A DNA stretch of 64,000 bases from Hippasteria phrygiana (lineage: Eukaryota > Echinodermata > Asteroidea > Valvatida > Goniasteridae): assembly GCA_037893225.1 (NCBI GenBank), contig JAZGUH010000323.1:1116001-1180000 (forward strand), given 5' to 3'. The position numbers were made by a program, and so were the translations under genes. Below, one piece after another: positions 34,702 to 49,232 of this stretch. Below the pieces are notes generated by a model. That model saw only the letters and a program-made list of their open reading frames with translations, had not been told where the DNA came from and made no database searches. The number at the start of each line of letters is the position of its first letter. Within the stretch, counting starts at the first letter, position 1.

Positions 34702-37524
34702 AATGTTTATTTTCTTTCCGGCCAACATCTGTGTACATATTACCGTCTATTTATTGCTCCATGCATGTCAAATTCCCTGGGGTATGGACTCGCTTTACTC
34801 ATTCATAATTGCATGAAATATCAACCAAATGCAGTAATTTTGACATGTATGTATAGCTTAGATCTGGCGCTACATGTTGCAATCATCGGCGTCTTCCTAG
34901 AGTTCAAACTTGTGGAGAAAATTCAAACCTCGCAATGTTTACTTTCTTTCCGGCCAACATCTGTGTGCATATTACCTTCTATTTATTGCTCCATGCCTGT
35001 CAAATTCCCTGGGGTATGGACTTGCTTTACTCATTCATAATTGCATGAAATATCAACCAAATGCAGTAATTTTGACATGTATGGATAGCGTAGATCTGGC
35101 GCTACATGTTGCAATCATCGGCGGCTTCTTAGAGTTAACACTTGTGGAGAAAATTCAAACCTCGCCATGTTTATTTTCTTTCCGGCCACCATCTGTGTAC
35201 ATATTACCGTCTATTTATTGCTCCATGCATGTCAAATTCCCTGGGGTATGGACTTGCTTTACTCATTCATAATTGCATGAAATATCAACCAAATGCAGTA
35301 ATTTTGACATGTATGTATAGCTTAGATCTGGCGCTACATGTTGCAATCATCGGCGGCTTCCTAGAGTTAAAACTTGTGGAGAAAATTCAAACCTCGCAAT
35401 GTTTATTTTCTTTCCGGCCAACATCTGTGTACATATTACCGTCTATTTATTGCTCCATGCATGTCAAATTCCCTGGGGTATGGACCTGCTTTATTCATTC
35501 ATAATTGCATGAAATATCAACCAAATGCAGTAATTTTGACATGTATGGATAGCTTAGATCTGGCGCTACATGTTGCAATCATCGGCGGCTTCTTAGAGTT
35601 CAAACTTGTGGAGAAAATTCAAACCTCGCAATGTTTATTTTCTTTCCGGCCAACATCTGTGTGCATATTACCTTCTATTTATTGCTCCATGCCTGTCAAA
35701 TTCCCTGGGGTATGACTTGCTTTACTCATTCATAATTGCATGAAATATCAATCAAATACAGTAATTTTGACATGTATGGATAGCTTAGATTTGGCGCTAC
35801 ATGTTGCAATTATCGGCGGCTTCTTAGAGTTAACACTTGTGGAGAAAATTCAAACCTCGCAATGTTTATTTTCTTTCCGGCCAACATCTGTGTACATATT
35901 ACCGTCTATTTATTGCTCCATGCATGTCAAATTCCCTGGGGTATGGACTCGCTTTACTCATTCATAATTGCATGAAATATCAACCAAATGCAGTAATTTT
36001 GACATGTATGTATAGCTTAGATCTGGCGCTACATGTTGCAATCATCGGCGGCTTCCTAGAGTTAAAACTTGTGGAGAAAATTCAAACCTCGCAATGTTTA
36101 TTTTCTTTCCGGCCAACATCTGTGTGCATATTACCTTCTATTTATTGCTCCATGCCTGTCAAATTCCCTGGGGTATGGACTTGCTTTACTCATTCATAAT
36201 TGCATGAAATATCAACCAAATGCAGTAATTTTGACATGTATGGATAGCGTAGATCTGGCGCTACATGTTGCAATCATCGGCGGCTTCTTAGAGTTCAAAC
36301 TTGTGGAGAAAATTCAAACCTCGCCATGTTTATTTTCTTTCCGGCCAACATCTGTGTACATATTACCGTCTATTTATTGCTCCATGCATGTCAAATTCCC
36401 TGGGGTATGGACTTGCTTTACTCATTCATAATTGCATGAAATATCAACCAAATGCAGTAATTTTGACATGTATGTATAGCTTAGATCTGGCGCTACATGT
36501 TGCAATCATCGGCGGCTTCCTAGAGTTAAAACTTGTGGAGAAAATTCAAACCTCGCAATGTTTATTTTCTTTCCGGCCAACATCTGTGTACATATTACCG
36601 TCTATTTATTGCTCCATGCATGTCAAATTCCCTGGGGAATGGACTTGCTTTATTCATTCATAATTGCATGAAATATCAACCAAATGCAGTAATTTTGACA
36701 TGTATGGATAGCTTAGATCTGGCGCTACATGTTGCAATCATCGGCGGCTTCTTAGAGTTCAAACTTGTGGAGAAAATTCAAACCTCGCAATGTTTATTTT
36801 CTTTCCGGCCAACATCTGTGTGCATATTACCTTCTATTTATTGCTCCATGCCTGTCAAATTCCCTGGGGTATGACTTGCTTTACTCATTCATAATTGCAT
36901 GAAATATCAATCAAATACAGTAATTTTGACATGTATGGATAGCTTAGATTTGGCGCTACATGTTGCAATTATCGGCGGCTTCTTAGAGTTAACACTTGTG
37001 GAGAAAATTCAAACCTCGCAATGTTTATTTTCTTTCCGGCCAACATCTGTGTACATATTACCGTCTATTTATTGCTCCATGCATGTCAAATTCCCTGGGG
37101 TATGGACTTGCTTTATTCATTCATAATTTCATGAAATATCAACCAAATGCAGTAATTTTGACATGTATGGATAGCTTAGATCTGGCGCTACATGTTGCAA
37201 TCATCGGCGGCTTCCTAGAGTTAAAACCTGTGGAGAAAATTCAAACCTCGCAATGTTTATTTTCTTTCCGGCCACCATCTGTGTACATATTACCGTCTAT
37301 TTATTGCTCCATGCATGTCAAATTCCCTGGGGTATGGACTTGCTTTACTCATTCATAATTGCATGAAATATCAACCAAATGCAGTAATTTTGACATGTAT
37401 GTATAGCTTAGATCTGGCGCTACATGTTGCAATTATCGGCCGCTTCTTAGAGTTAACACTTGTGGAGAAAATTCAAACCTCGCAATGTTTATTTTCTTTC
37501 CGGCCAACATCTGTGTGCATATTA
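34434..37524. repeat. Second copy of the 26550-29640 segment
   Basis: Same monomer order as 26550-29640 at offset 7884 bp, ending where TTTTATTTATTGCTCA (first copy) is replaced by TTCTATTTATTGCTCC. It contains partial HOR-B followed by partial HOR-A types, so the mixed junction itself was duplicated. Confidence 0.75.
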
Positions 37525-39465
37525 CCTTCTATTTATTGCTCCATGCCTGTCAAATTCCCTGGGGTATGACTTGCTTTACTCATTCATAATTGCATGAAAT
37601 ATCAATCAAATACAGTAATTTTGACATGTATGGATAGCTTAGATTTGGCGCTACATGTTGCAATTATCGGCGACTTCTTAGAGTTAACACTTGTGGAGAA
37701 AATTCAAACCTCGCAATGTTTATTTTCTTTCCGGCCAACATCTGTGTACATATTACCGTCTATTTATTGCTCCATGCATGTCAAATTCCCTGGGGTATGG
37801 ACTTGCTTTACTCATTCATAATTGCATGAAATATCAACCAAATGCAGTAATTTTGACATGTATGTATAGCTTAGATCTGGCGCTACATGTTGCAATCATC
37901 GGCGGCTTCCTAGAGTTAAAACTTGTGGAGAAAATTCAAACCTCGCAATGTTTATTTTCTTTCCGGCCAACATCTGTGTACATATTACCGTCTATTTATT
38001 GCTCCATGCATGTCAAATTCCCTGGGGTATGGACTTGCTTTATTCATTCATAATTGCATGAAATATCAACCAAATGCAGTAATTTTGACATGTATGGATA
38101 GCTTAGATCTGGCGCTACATGTTGCAATCATCGGCGGCTTCTTAGAGTTCAAACTTGTGGAGAAAATTCAAACCTCGCAATGTTTATTTTCTTTCCGGCC
38201 AACATCTGTGTGCATATTACCTTCTATTTATTGCTCCATGCCTGTCAAATTCCCTGGGGTATGACTTGCTTTACTCATTCATAATTGCATGAAATATCAA
38301 TCAAATACAGTAATTTTGACATGTATGGATAGCTTAGATTTGGCGCTACATGTTGCAATTATCGGCGGCTTCTTAGAGTTAACACTTGTGGAGAAAATTC
38401 AAACCTCGCCATGTTTATTTTCTTTCCGGCCAACATCTGTGTACATATTACCGTCTATTTATTGCTCCATGCATGTCAAATTCCCTGGGGTATGGACTTG
38501 CTTTACTCATTCATAATTGCATGAAATATCAACCAAATGCAGTAATTTTGACATGTATGTATAGCTTAGATCTGGCGCTACATGTTGCAATCATCGGCGG
38601 CTTCCTAGAGTTAAAACTTGTGGAGAAAATTCAAACCTCGCAATGTTTATTTTCTTTCCGGCCAACATCTGTGTACATATTACCGTCTATTTATTGCTCC
38701 ATGCATGTCAAATTCCCTGGGGAATGGACTTGCTTTATTCATTCATAATTGCATGAAATATCAACCAAATGCAGTAATTTTGACATGTATGGATAGCTTA
38801 GATCTGGCGCTACATGTTGCAATCATCGGCGGCTTCTTAGAGTTCAAACTTGTGGAGAAAATTCAAACCTCGCAATGTTTATTTTCTTTCCGGCCAACAT
38901 CTGTGTGCATATTACCTTATATTTATTGCTCCATGCCTGTCAAATTCCCTGGGGTATGACTTGCTTTACTCATTCATAATTGCATGAAATATCAATCAAA
39001 TACAGTAATTTTGACATGTATGGATAGCTTAGATTTGGCGCTACATGTTGCAATTATCGGCGGCTTCTTAGAGTTAACACTTGTGGAGAAAATTCAAACC
39101 TCGCAATGTTTATTTTCTTTCCGGCCAACATCTGTGTACATATTACCGTCTATTTATTGCTCCATGCATGTCAAATTCCCTGGGGTATGGACTTGCTTTA
39201 TTCATTCATAATTTCATGAAATATCAACCAAATGCAGTAATTTTGACATGTATGGATAGCTTAGATCTGGCGCTACATGTTGCAATCATCGGCGGCTTCC
39301 TAGAGTTAAAACCTGTGGAGAAAATTCAAACCTCGCAATGTTTATTTTCTTTCCGGCCACCATCTGTGTACATATTACCGTCTATTTATTGCTCCATGCA
39401 TGTCAAATTCCCTGGGGTATGGACTTGCTTTACTCATTCATAATTGCATGAAATATCAACCAAAT
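37455..39465. repeat. 2.0-kb segment repeated at 51128-53138
   Basis: Monomer types match at a constant offset of 13673 bp. Shared rare alleles include ACCTTATATTTATTG (near 38915 and 52588), GGGGAATGG (near 38721 and 52394) and CGGCGACTTC (near 37671 and 51344). This is the longest-range copy relation I can support. Confidence 0.7.
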
Positions 39466-40126
39466 GAAGTAATTTTGACATGTATGGATAGCTTAGATCT
39501 GGCGCTACATGTTGCAATTATCGGCGGCTTCTTAGAGTTCAAACTTGTGGAGAAAATTCAAACCTCGCAATGTTTATTTTCTTTCCGGCCAACATCTGTG
39601 TGCATATTACCTTCTATTTATTGCTCCATGCCTGTCAAATTCCCTGGGGTATGACTTGCTTTACTCATTCATAATTGCATGAAATATCAATCAAATACAG
39701 TAATTTTGACATGTATGGATAGCTTAGATTTGGCGCTACATGTTGCAATTATCGGCGACTTCTTAGAGTTAACACTTGTGGAGAAAATTCAAACCTCGCA
39801 ATGTTTATTTTCTTTCCGGCCAACATCTGTGTACATATTACCGTCTATTTATTGCTCCATGCATGTCAAATTCCCTGGGGTATGGACTTGCTTTACTCAT
39901 TCATAATTGCATGAAATATCAACCAAATGCAGTAATTTTGACATGTATGTATAGCTTAGATCTGGCGCTACATGTTGCAATCATCGGCGGCTTCCTAGAG
40001 TTAAAACTTGTGGAGAAAATTCAAACCTCGCAATGTTTATTTTCTTTCCGGCCAACATCTGTGTACATATTACCGTCTATTTATTGCTCCATGCATGTCA
40101 AATTCCCTGGGGTATGGACTTGCTTT

Positions 40127-43100
40127 ATTCATTCATAATTGCATGAAATATCAACCAAATGCAGTAATTTTGACATGTATGGATAGCTTAGATCTGGCGC
40201 TACATGTTGCAATCATCGGCGGCTTCTTAGAGTTCAAACTTGTGGAGAAAATTCAAACCTCGCAATGTTTATTTTCTTTCCGGCCAACATCTGTGTGCAT
40301 ATTACCTTCTATTTATTGCTCCATGCCTGTCAAATTCCCTGGGGTATGACTTGCTTTACTCATTCATAATTGCATGAAATATCAATCAAATACAGTAATT
40401 TTGACATGTATGGATATCTTAGATTTGGCGCTACATGTTGCAATTATCGGCGGCTTCTTAGAGTTAACACTTGTGGAGAAAATTCAAACCTCGCAATGTT
40501 TATTTTCTTTCCGGCCAACATCTGTGTACATATTACCGTCTATTTATTGCTCCATGCATGTCAAATTCCCTGGGGTATGGACTCGCTTTACTCATTCATA
40601 ATTGCATGAAATATCAACCAAATGCAGTAATTTTGACATGTATGTATAGCTTAGATCTGGCGCTACATGTTGCAATCATCGGCGTCTTCCTAGAGTTCAA
40701 ACTTGTGGAGAAAATTCAAACCTCGCAATGTTTACTTTCTTTCCGGCCAACATCTGTGTGCATATTACCTTCTATTTATTGCTCCATGCATGTCAAATTC
40801 CCTGGGGTATGGACTTGCTTTACTCATTCATAATTGCATGAAATATCAACCAAATGCAGTAATTTTGACATGTATGGATAGCGTAGATCTGGCGCTACAT
40901 GTTGCAATCATCGGCGGCTTCTTAGAGTTAACACTTGTGGAGAAAATTCAAACCTCGCCATGTTTATTTTCTTTCCGGCCACCATCTGTGTACATATTAC
41001 CGTCTATGTATTGCTCCATGCATGTCAAATTCCCTGGGGTATGGACTTGCTTTACTCATTCATAATTGCATGAAATATCAACCAAATGCAGTAATTTTGA
41101 CATGTATGTATAGCTTAGATCTGGCGCTACATGTTGCAATCATCGGCGGCTTCCTAGAGTTAAAACTTGTGGAGAAAATTCAAACCTCGCAATGTTTATT
41201 TTCTTTCCGGCCAACATCTGTGTACATATTACCGTCTATTTATTGCTCCATGCATGTCAAATTCCCTGGGGTATGGACTTGCTTTATTCATTCATAATTG
41301 CATGAAATATCAACCAAATGCAGTAATTTTGACATGTATGGATAGCTTAGATCTGGCGCTACATGTTGCAATCATCGGCGGCTTCTTAGAGTTCAAACTT
41401 GTGGAGAAAATTCAAACCTCGCAATGTTTATTTTCTTTCCGGCCAACATCTGTGTGCATATTACCTTCTATTTATTGCTCCATGCCTGTCAAATTCCCTG
41501 GGGTATGACTTGCTTTACTCATTCATAATTGCATGAAATATCAATCAAATACAGTAATTTTGACATGTATGGATAGCTTAGATTTGGCGCTACATGTTGC
41601 AATTATCGGCGGCTTCTTAGAGTTAACACTTGTGGAGAAAATTCAAACCTCGCAATGTTTATTTTCTTTCCGGCCAACATCTGTGTACATATTACCGTCT
41701 ATTTATTGCTCCATGCATGTCAAATTCCCTGGGGTATGGACTCGCTTTACTCATTCATAATTGCATGAAATATCAACCAAATGCAGTAATTTTGACATGT
41801 ATGTATAGCTTAGATCTGGCGCTACATGTTGCAATCATCGGCGGCTTCCTAGAGTTAAAACTTGTGGAGAAAATTCAAACCTCGCAATGTTTATTTTCTT
41901 TCCGGCCAACATCTGTGTGCATATTACCTTCTATTTATTGCTCCATGCCTGTCAAATTCCCTGGGGTATGGACTTGCTTTACTCATTCATAATTGCATGA
42001 AATATCAACCAAATGCAGTAATTTTGACATGTATGGATAGCGTAGATCTGGCGCTACATGTTGCAATCATCGGCGGCTTCTTAGAGTTCAAACTTGTGGA
42101 GAAAATTCAAACCTCGCCATGTTTATTTTCTTTCCGGCCAACATCTGTGTACATATTACCGTCTATTTATTGCTCCATGCATGTCAAATTCCCTGGGGTA
42201 TGGACTTGCTTTACTCATTCATAATTGCATGAAATATCAACCAAATGCAGTAATTTTGACATGTATGGATAGCTTAGATCTGGCGCTACATGTTGCAATC
42301 ATCGGCGGCTTCTTAGAGTTCAAACTTGTGGAGAAAATTCAAACCTCGCAATGTTTATTTTCTTTCCGGCCAACATCTGTGTGCATATTACCTTCTATTT
42401 ATTGCTCCATGCCTGTCAAATTCCCTGGGGTATGACTTGCTTTACTCATTCATAATTGCATGAAATATCAATCAAATACAGTAATTTTGACATGTATGGA
42501 TATCTTAGATTTGGCGCTACATGTTGCAATTATCGGCGGCTTCTTAGAGTTAACACTTGTGGAGAAAATTCAAACCTCGCAATGTTTATTTTCTTTCCGG
42601 CCAACATCTGTGTACATATTACCGTCTATTTATTGCTCCATGCATGTCAAATTCCCTGGGGTATGGACTCGCTTTACTCATTCATAATTGCATGAAATAT
42701 CAACCAAATGCAGTAATTTTGACATGTATGTATAGCTTAGATCTGGCGCTACATGTTGCAATCATCGGCGTCTTCCTAGAGTTCAAACTTGTGGAGAAAA
42801 TTCAAACCTCGCAATGTTTACTTTCTTTCCGGCCAACATCTGTGTGCATATTACCTTCTATTTATTGCTCCATGCATGTCAAATTCCCTGGGGTATGGAC
42901 TTGCTTTACTCATTCATAATTGCATGAAATATCAACCAAATGCAGTAATTTTGACATGTATGGATAGCGTAGATCTGGCGCTACATGTTGCAATCATCGG
43001 CGGCTTCTTAGAGTTAACACTTGTGGAGAAAATTCAAACCTCGCCATGTTTATTTTCTTTCCGGCCACCATCTGTGTACATATTACCGTCTATGTATTGC

Positions 43101-44350
43101 TCCATGCATGTCAAATTCCCTGGGGTATGGACTTGCTTTACTCATTCATAATTGCATGAAATATCAACCAAATGCAGTAATTTTGACATGTATGTATAGC
43201 TTAGATCTGGCGCTACATGTTGCAATCATCGGCGGCTTCCTAGAGTTAAAACTTGTGGAGAAAATTCAAACCTCGCAATGTTTATTTTCTTTCCGGCCAA
43301 CATCTGTGTACATATTACCGTCTATTTATTGCTCCATGCATGTCAAATTCCCTGGGGTATGGACTTGCTTTATTCATTCATAATTGCATGAAATATCAAC
43401 CAAATGCAGTAATTTTGACATGTATGGATAGCTTAGATCTGGCGCTACATGTTGCAATCATCGGCGGCTTCTTAGAGTTCAAACTTGTGGAGAAAATTCA
43501 AACCTCGCAATGTTTATTTTCTTTCCGGCCAACATCTGTGTGCATATTACCTTCTATTTATTGCTCCATGCCTGTCAAATTCCCTGGGGTATGACTTGCT
43601 TTACTCATTCATAATTGCATGAAATATCAATCAAATACAGTAATTTTGACATGTATGGATAGCTTAGATTTGGCGCTACATGTTGCAATTATCGGCGGCT
43701 TCTTAGAGTTAACACTTGTGGAGAAAATTCAAACCTCGCAATGTTTATTTTCTTTCCGGCCAACATCTGTGTACATATTACCGTCTATTTATTGCTCCAT
43801 GCATGTCAAATTCCCTGGGGTATGGACTCGCTTTACTCATTCATAATTGCATGAAATATCAACCAAATGCAGTAATTTTGACATGTATGTATAGCTTAGA
43901 TCTGGCGCTACATGTTGCAATCATCGGCGGCTTCCTAGAGTTAAAACTTGTGGAGAAAATTCAAACCTCGCAATGTTTATTTTCTTTCCGGCCAACATCT
44001 GTGTGCATATTACCTTCTATTTATTGCTCCATGCCTGTCAAATTCCCTGGGGTATGGACTTGCTTTACTCATTCATAATTGCATGAAATATCAACCAAAT
44101 GCAGTAATTTTGACATGTATGGATAGCGTAGATCTGGCGCTACATGTTGCAATCATCGGCGGCTTCTTAGAGTTCAAACTTGTGGAGAAAATTCAAACCT
44201 CGCCATGTTTATTTTCTTTCCGGCCAACATCTGTGTACATATTACCGTCTATTTATTGCTCCATGCATGTCAAATTCCCTGGGGTATGGACTTGCTTTAC
44301 TCATTCATAATTGCATGAAATATCAACCAAATGCAGTAATTTTGACATGT
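40127..44350. repeat. 2086-bp tandem duplication (9 monomers)
   Basis: Copy 1 is about 40127-42212 and copy 2 about 42213-44298. Markers found only in this pair are GGATATCTTAG in place of GGATAGCTTAG (near 40416 and 42502) and CTATGTATTGC in place of CTATTTATTGC (near 41007 and 43093). The sequence diverges again near 44351. Confidence 0.85.
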
Positions 44351-45057
44351 ATGTATAGCTTAGATCTGGCGCTACATGTTGCAATCATCGGCGGCTTCCT
44401 AGAGTTAAAACTTGTGGAGAAAATTCAAACCTCGCAATGTTTATTTTCTTTCCGGCCAACATCTGTGTACATATTACCTTCTATTTATTGCTCCATGCAT
44501 GTCAAATTCCCTGGGGTATGGACTTGCTTTATTCATTCATAATTGCATGAAATATCAACCAAATGCAGTAATTTTGACATGTATGGATAGCTTAGATCTG
44601 GCGCTACATGTTGCAATCATCGGCGGCTTCCTAGAGTTAAAACTTGTGGAGAAAATTCAAACCTCGCAATGTTTATTTTCTTTCCGGCCAACATCTGTGT
44701 ACATATTACCTTCTATTTATTGCTCCATGCATGTCAAATTCCCTGGGGTATGGACTTGCTTTATTCATTCATAATTTCATGAAATATCAACCAAATGCAG
44801 TAATTTTGACATGTATGGATAGCTTAGATCTGGCGCTACATGTTGCAATCATCGGCGGCTTCCTAGAGTTAAAACCTGTGGAGAAAATTCAAACCTCGCA
44901 ATGTTTATTTTCTTTCCGGCCACCATCTGTGTACATATTACCGTCTATTTATTGCTCCATGCATGTCAAATTCCCTGGGGTATGGACTTGCTTTACTCAT
45001 TCATAATTGCATGAAATATCAACCAAATGCAGTAATTTTGACATGTATGGATAGCGT

Positions 45058-48000
45058 AGATCTGGCGCTACATGTTGCAATCATCGGCGGCTTCCTAGAG
45101 TTAAAACTTGTGGAGAAAATTCAAACCTCGCAATGTTTATTTTCTTTCCGGCCAACATCTGTGTACATATTACCGTCTATTTATTGCTCCATGCATGTCA
45201 AATTCCCTGGGGTATGGACTTGCTTTATTCATTCATAATTGCATGAAATATCAACCAAATGCAGTAATTTTGACATGTATGGATAGCTTAGATCTGGCGC
45301 TACATGTTGCAATCATCGGCGGCTTCTTAGAGTTCAAACTTGTGGAGAAAATTCAAACCTCGCAATGTTTATTTTCTTTCCGGCCAACATCTGTGTGCAT
45401 ATTACCTTCTATTTATTGCTCCATGCCTGTCAAATTCCCTGGGGTATGACTTGCTTTACTCATTCATAATTGCATGAAATATCAATCAAATACAGTAATT
45501 TTGACATGTATGGATAGCTTAGATTTGGCGCTACATGTTGCAATCATCGGCGGCTTCTTAGAGTTAACACTTGTGGAGAAAATTCAAACCTCGCAATGTT
45601 TATTTTCTTTCCGGCCAACATCTGTGTACATATTACCGTCTATTTATTGCTCCATGCATGTCAAATTCCCTGGGGTATGGACTCGCTTTACTCATTCATA
45701 ATTGCATGAAATATCAACCAAATGCAGTAATTTTGACATGTATGTATAGCTTAGATCTGGCGCTACATGTTGCAATCATCGGCGGCTTCCTAGAGTTAAA
45801 ACTTGTGGAGAAAATTCAAACCTCGCAATGTTTATTTTCTTTCCGGCCAACATCTGTGTGCATATTACCTTCTATTTATTGCTCCATGCCTGTCAAATTC
45901 CCTGGGGTATGGACTTGCTTTACTCATTCATAATTGCATGAAATATCAACCAAATGCAGTAATTTTGACATGTATGGATAGCGTAGATCTGGCGCTACAT
46001 GTTGCAATCATCGGCGGCTTCTTAGAGTTCAAACTTGTGGAGAAAATTCAAACCTCGCCATGTTTATTTTCTTTCCGGCCAACATCTGTGTACATATTAC
46101 CGTCTATTTATTGCTCCATGCATGTCAAATTCCCTGGGGTATGGACTTGCTTTACTCATTCATAATTGCATGAAATATCAACCAAATGCAGTAATTTTGA
46201 CATGTATGTATAGCTTAGATCTGGCGCTACATGTTGCAATTATCGGCCGCTTCTTAGAGTTAACACTTGTGGAGAAAATTCAAACCTCGCAATGTTTATT
46301 TTCTTTCCGGCCAACATCTGTGTGCATATTACCTTTTATTTATTGCTCAATGCCTGTCAAATTCCCTGGGGTATGGACTTGCTTTACTCATTCATAATTG
46401 CATGAAATATCAACCAAATGAAGTAATTTTGACATGTATGGATAGCTTAGATCTGGCGCTACATGTTGCAATTATCGGCGGCTTCTTAGAGTTCAAACTT
46501 GTGGAGAAAATTCAAACCTCGCAATGTTTATTTTCTTTCCGGCCAACATCTGTGTGCATATTACCTTCTATTTATTGCTCCATGCCTGTCAAATTCCCTG
46601 GGGTATGACTTGCTTTACTCATTCATAATTGCATGAAATATCAATCAAATACAGTAATTTTGACATGTATGGATAGCTTCGATTTGGCGCTACATGTTGC
46701 AATTATCGGCGACTTCTTAGAGTTAACACTTGTGGAGAAAATTCAAACCTCGCAATGTTTATTTTCTTTCCGGCCAACATCTGTGTACATATTACCGTCT
46801 ATTTATTGCTCCATGCATGTCAAATTCCCTGGGGTATGGACTTGCTTTACTCATTCATAATTGCATGAAATATCAACCAAATGCAGTAATTTTGACATGT
46901 ATGTATAGCTTAGATCTGGCGCTACATGTTGCAATCATCGGCGGCTTCCTAGAGTTAAAACTTGTGGAGAAAATTCAAACCTCGCAATGTTTATTTTCTT
47001 TCCGGCCAACATCTGTGTACATATTACCGTCTATTTATTGCTCCATGCATGTCAAATTCCCTGGGGTATGGACTTGCTTTATTCATTCATAATTGCATGA
47101 AATATCAACCAAATGCAGTAATTTTGACATGTATGGATAGCTTAGATCTGGCGCTACATGTTGCAATCATCGGCGGCTTCTTAGAGTTCAAACTTGTGGA
47201 GAAAATTCAAACCTCGCAATGTTTATTTTCTTTCCGGCCAACATCTGTGTGCATATTACCTTCTATTTATTGCTCCATGCCTGTCAAATTCCCTGGGGTA
47301 TGACTTGCTTTACTCATTCATAATTGCATGAAATATCAATCAAATACAGTAATTTTGACATGTATGGATAGCTTAGATTTGGCGCTACATGTTGCAATCA
47401 TCGGCGGCTTCTTAGAGTTAACACTTGTGGAGAAAATTCAAACCTCGCAATGTTTATTTTCTTTCCGGCCAACATCTGTGTACATATTACCGTCTATTTA
47501 TTGCTCCATGCATGTCAAATTCCCTGGGGTATGGACTCGCTTTACTCATTCATAATTGCATGAAATATCAACCAAATGCAGTAATTTTGACATGTATGTA
47601 TAGCTTAGATCTGGCGCTACATGTTGCAATCATCGGCGGCTTCCTAGAGTTAAAACTTGTGGAGAAAATTCAAACCTCGCAATGTTTATTTTCTTTCCGG
47701 CCAACATCTGTGTGCATATTACCTTCTATTTATTGCTCCATGCCTGTCAAATTCCCTGGGGTATGGACTTGCTTTACTCATTCATAATTGCATGAAATAT
47801 CAACCAAATGCAGTAATTTTGACATGTATGGATAGCGTAGATCTGGCGCTACATGTTGCAATCATCGGCGGCTTCTTAGAGTTCAAACTTGTGGAGAAAA
47901 TTCAAACCTCGCCATGTTTATTTTCTTTCCGGCCAACATCTGTGTACATATTACCGTCTATTTATTGCTCCATGCATGTCAAATTCCCTGGGGTATGGAC

Positions 48001-49232
48001 TTGCTTTACTCATTCATAATTGCATGAAATATCAACCAAATGCAGTAATTTTGACATGTATGTATAGCTTAGATCTGGCGCTACATGTTGCAATTATCGG
48101 CCGCTTCTTAGAGTTAACACTTGTGGAGAAAATTCAAACCTCGCAATGTTTATTTTCTTTCCGGCCAACATCTGTGTGCATATTACCTTTTATTTATTGC
48201 TCAATGCCTGTCAAATTCCCTGGGGTATGGACTTGCTTTACTCATTCATAATTGCATGAAATATCAACCAAATGAAGTAATTTTGACATGTATGGATAGC
48301 TTAGATCTGGCGCTACATGTTGCAATTATCGGCGGCTTCTTAGAGTTCAAACTTGTGGAGAAAATTCAAACCTCGCAATGTTTATTTTCTTTCCGGCCAA
48401 CATCTGTGTGCATATTACCTTCTATTTATTGCTCCATGCCTGTCAAATTCCCTGGGGTATGACTTGCTTTACTCATTCATAATTGCATGAAATATCAATC
48501 AAATACAGTAATTTTGACATGTATGGATAGCTTAGATTTGGCGCTACATGTTGCAATTATCGGCGACTTCTTAGAGTTAACACTTGTGGAGAAAATTCAA
48601 ACCTCGCAATGTTTATTTTCTTTCCGGCCAACATCTGTGTACATATTACCGTCTATTTATTGCTCCATGCATGTCAAATTCCCTGGGGTATGGACTTGCT
48701 TTACTCATTCATAATTGCATGAAATATCAACCAAATGCAGTAATTTTGACATGTATGTATAGCTTAGATCTGGCGCTACATGTTGCAATCATCGGCGGCT
48801 TCCTAGAGTTAAAACTTGTGGAGAAAATTCAAACCTCGCAATGTTTATTTTCTTTCCGGCCAACATCTGTGTACATATTACCGTCTATTTATTGCTCCAT
48901 GCATGTCAAATTCCCTGGGGTATGGACTTGCTTTATTCATTCATAATTGCATGAAATATCAACCAAATGCAGTAATTTTGACATGTATGGATAGCTTAGA
49001 TCTGGCGCTACATGTTGCAATCATCGGCGGCTTCTTAGAGTTCAAACTTGTGGAGAAAATTCAAACCTCGCAATGTTTATTTTCTTTCCGGCCAACATCT
49101 GTGTGCATATTACCTTCTATTTATTGCTCCATGCCTGTCAAATTCCCTGGGGTATGACTTGCTTTACTCATTCATAATTGCATGAAATATCAATCAAATA
49201 CAGTAATTTTGACATGTATGGATAGCTTAGAT
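45058..49232. repeat. 1854-bp tandem repeat, about 2.25 copies (8 monomers each)
   Basis: Starts at about 45058 and 46912, with a partial third copy to about 49232. The order of types, including two 231-bp monomers per copy, is the same. A private change (AGCTTCGATTTGG near 46680, normally AGCTTAGATTTGG) marks the first of the two CGGCGACTTC monomers. Confidence 0.8.
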
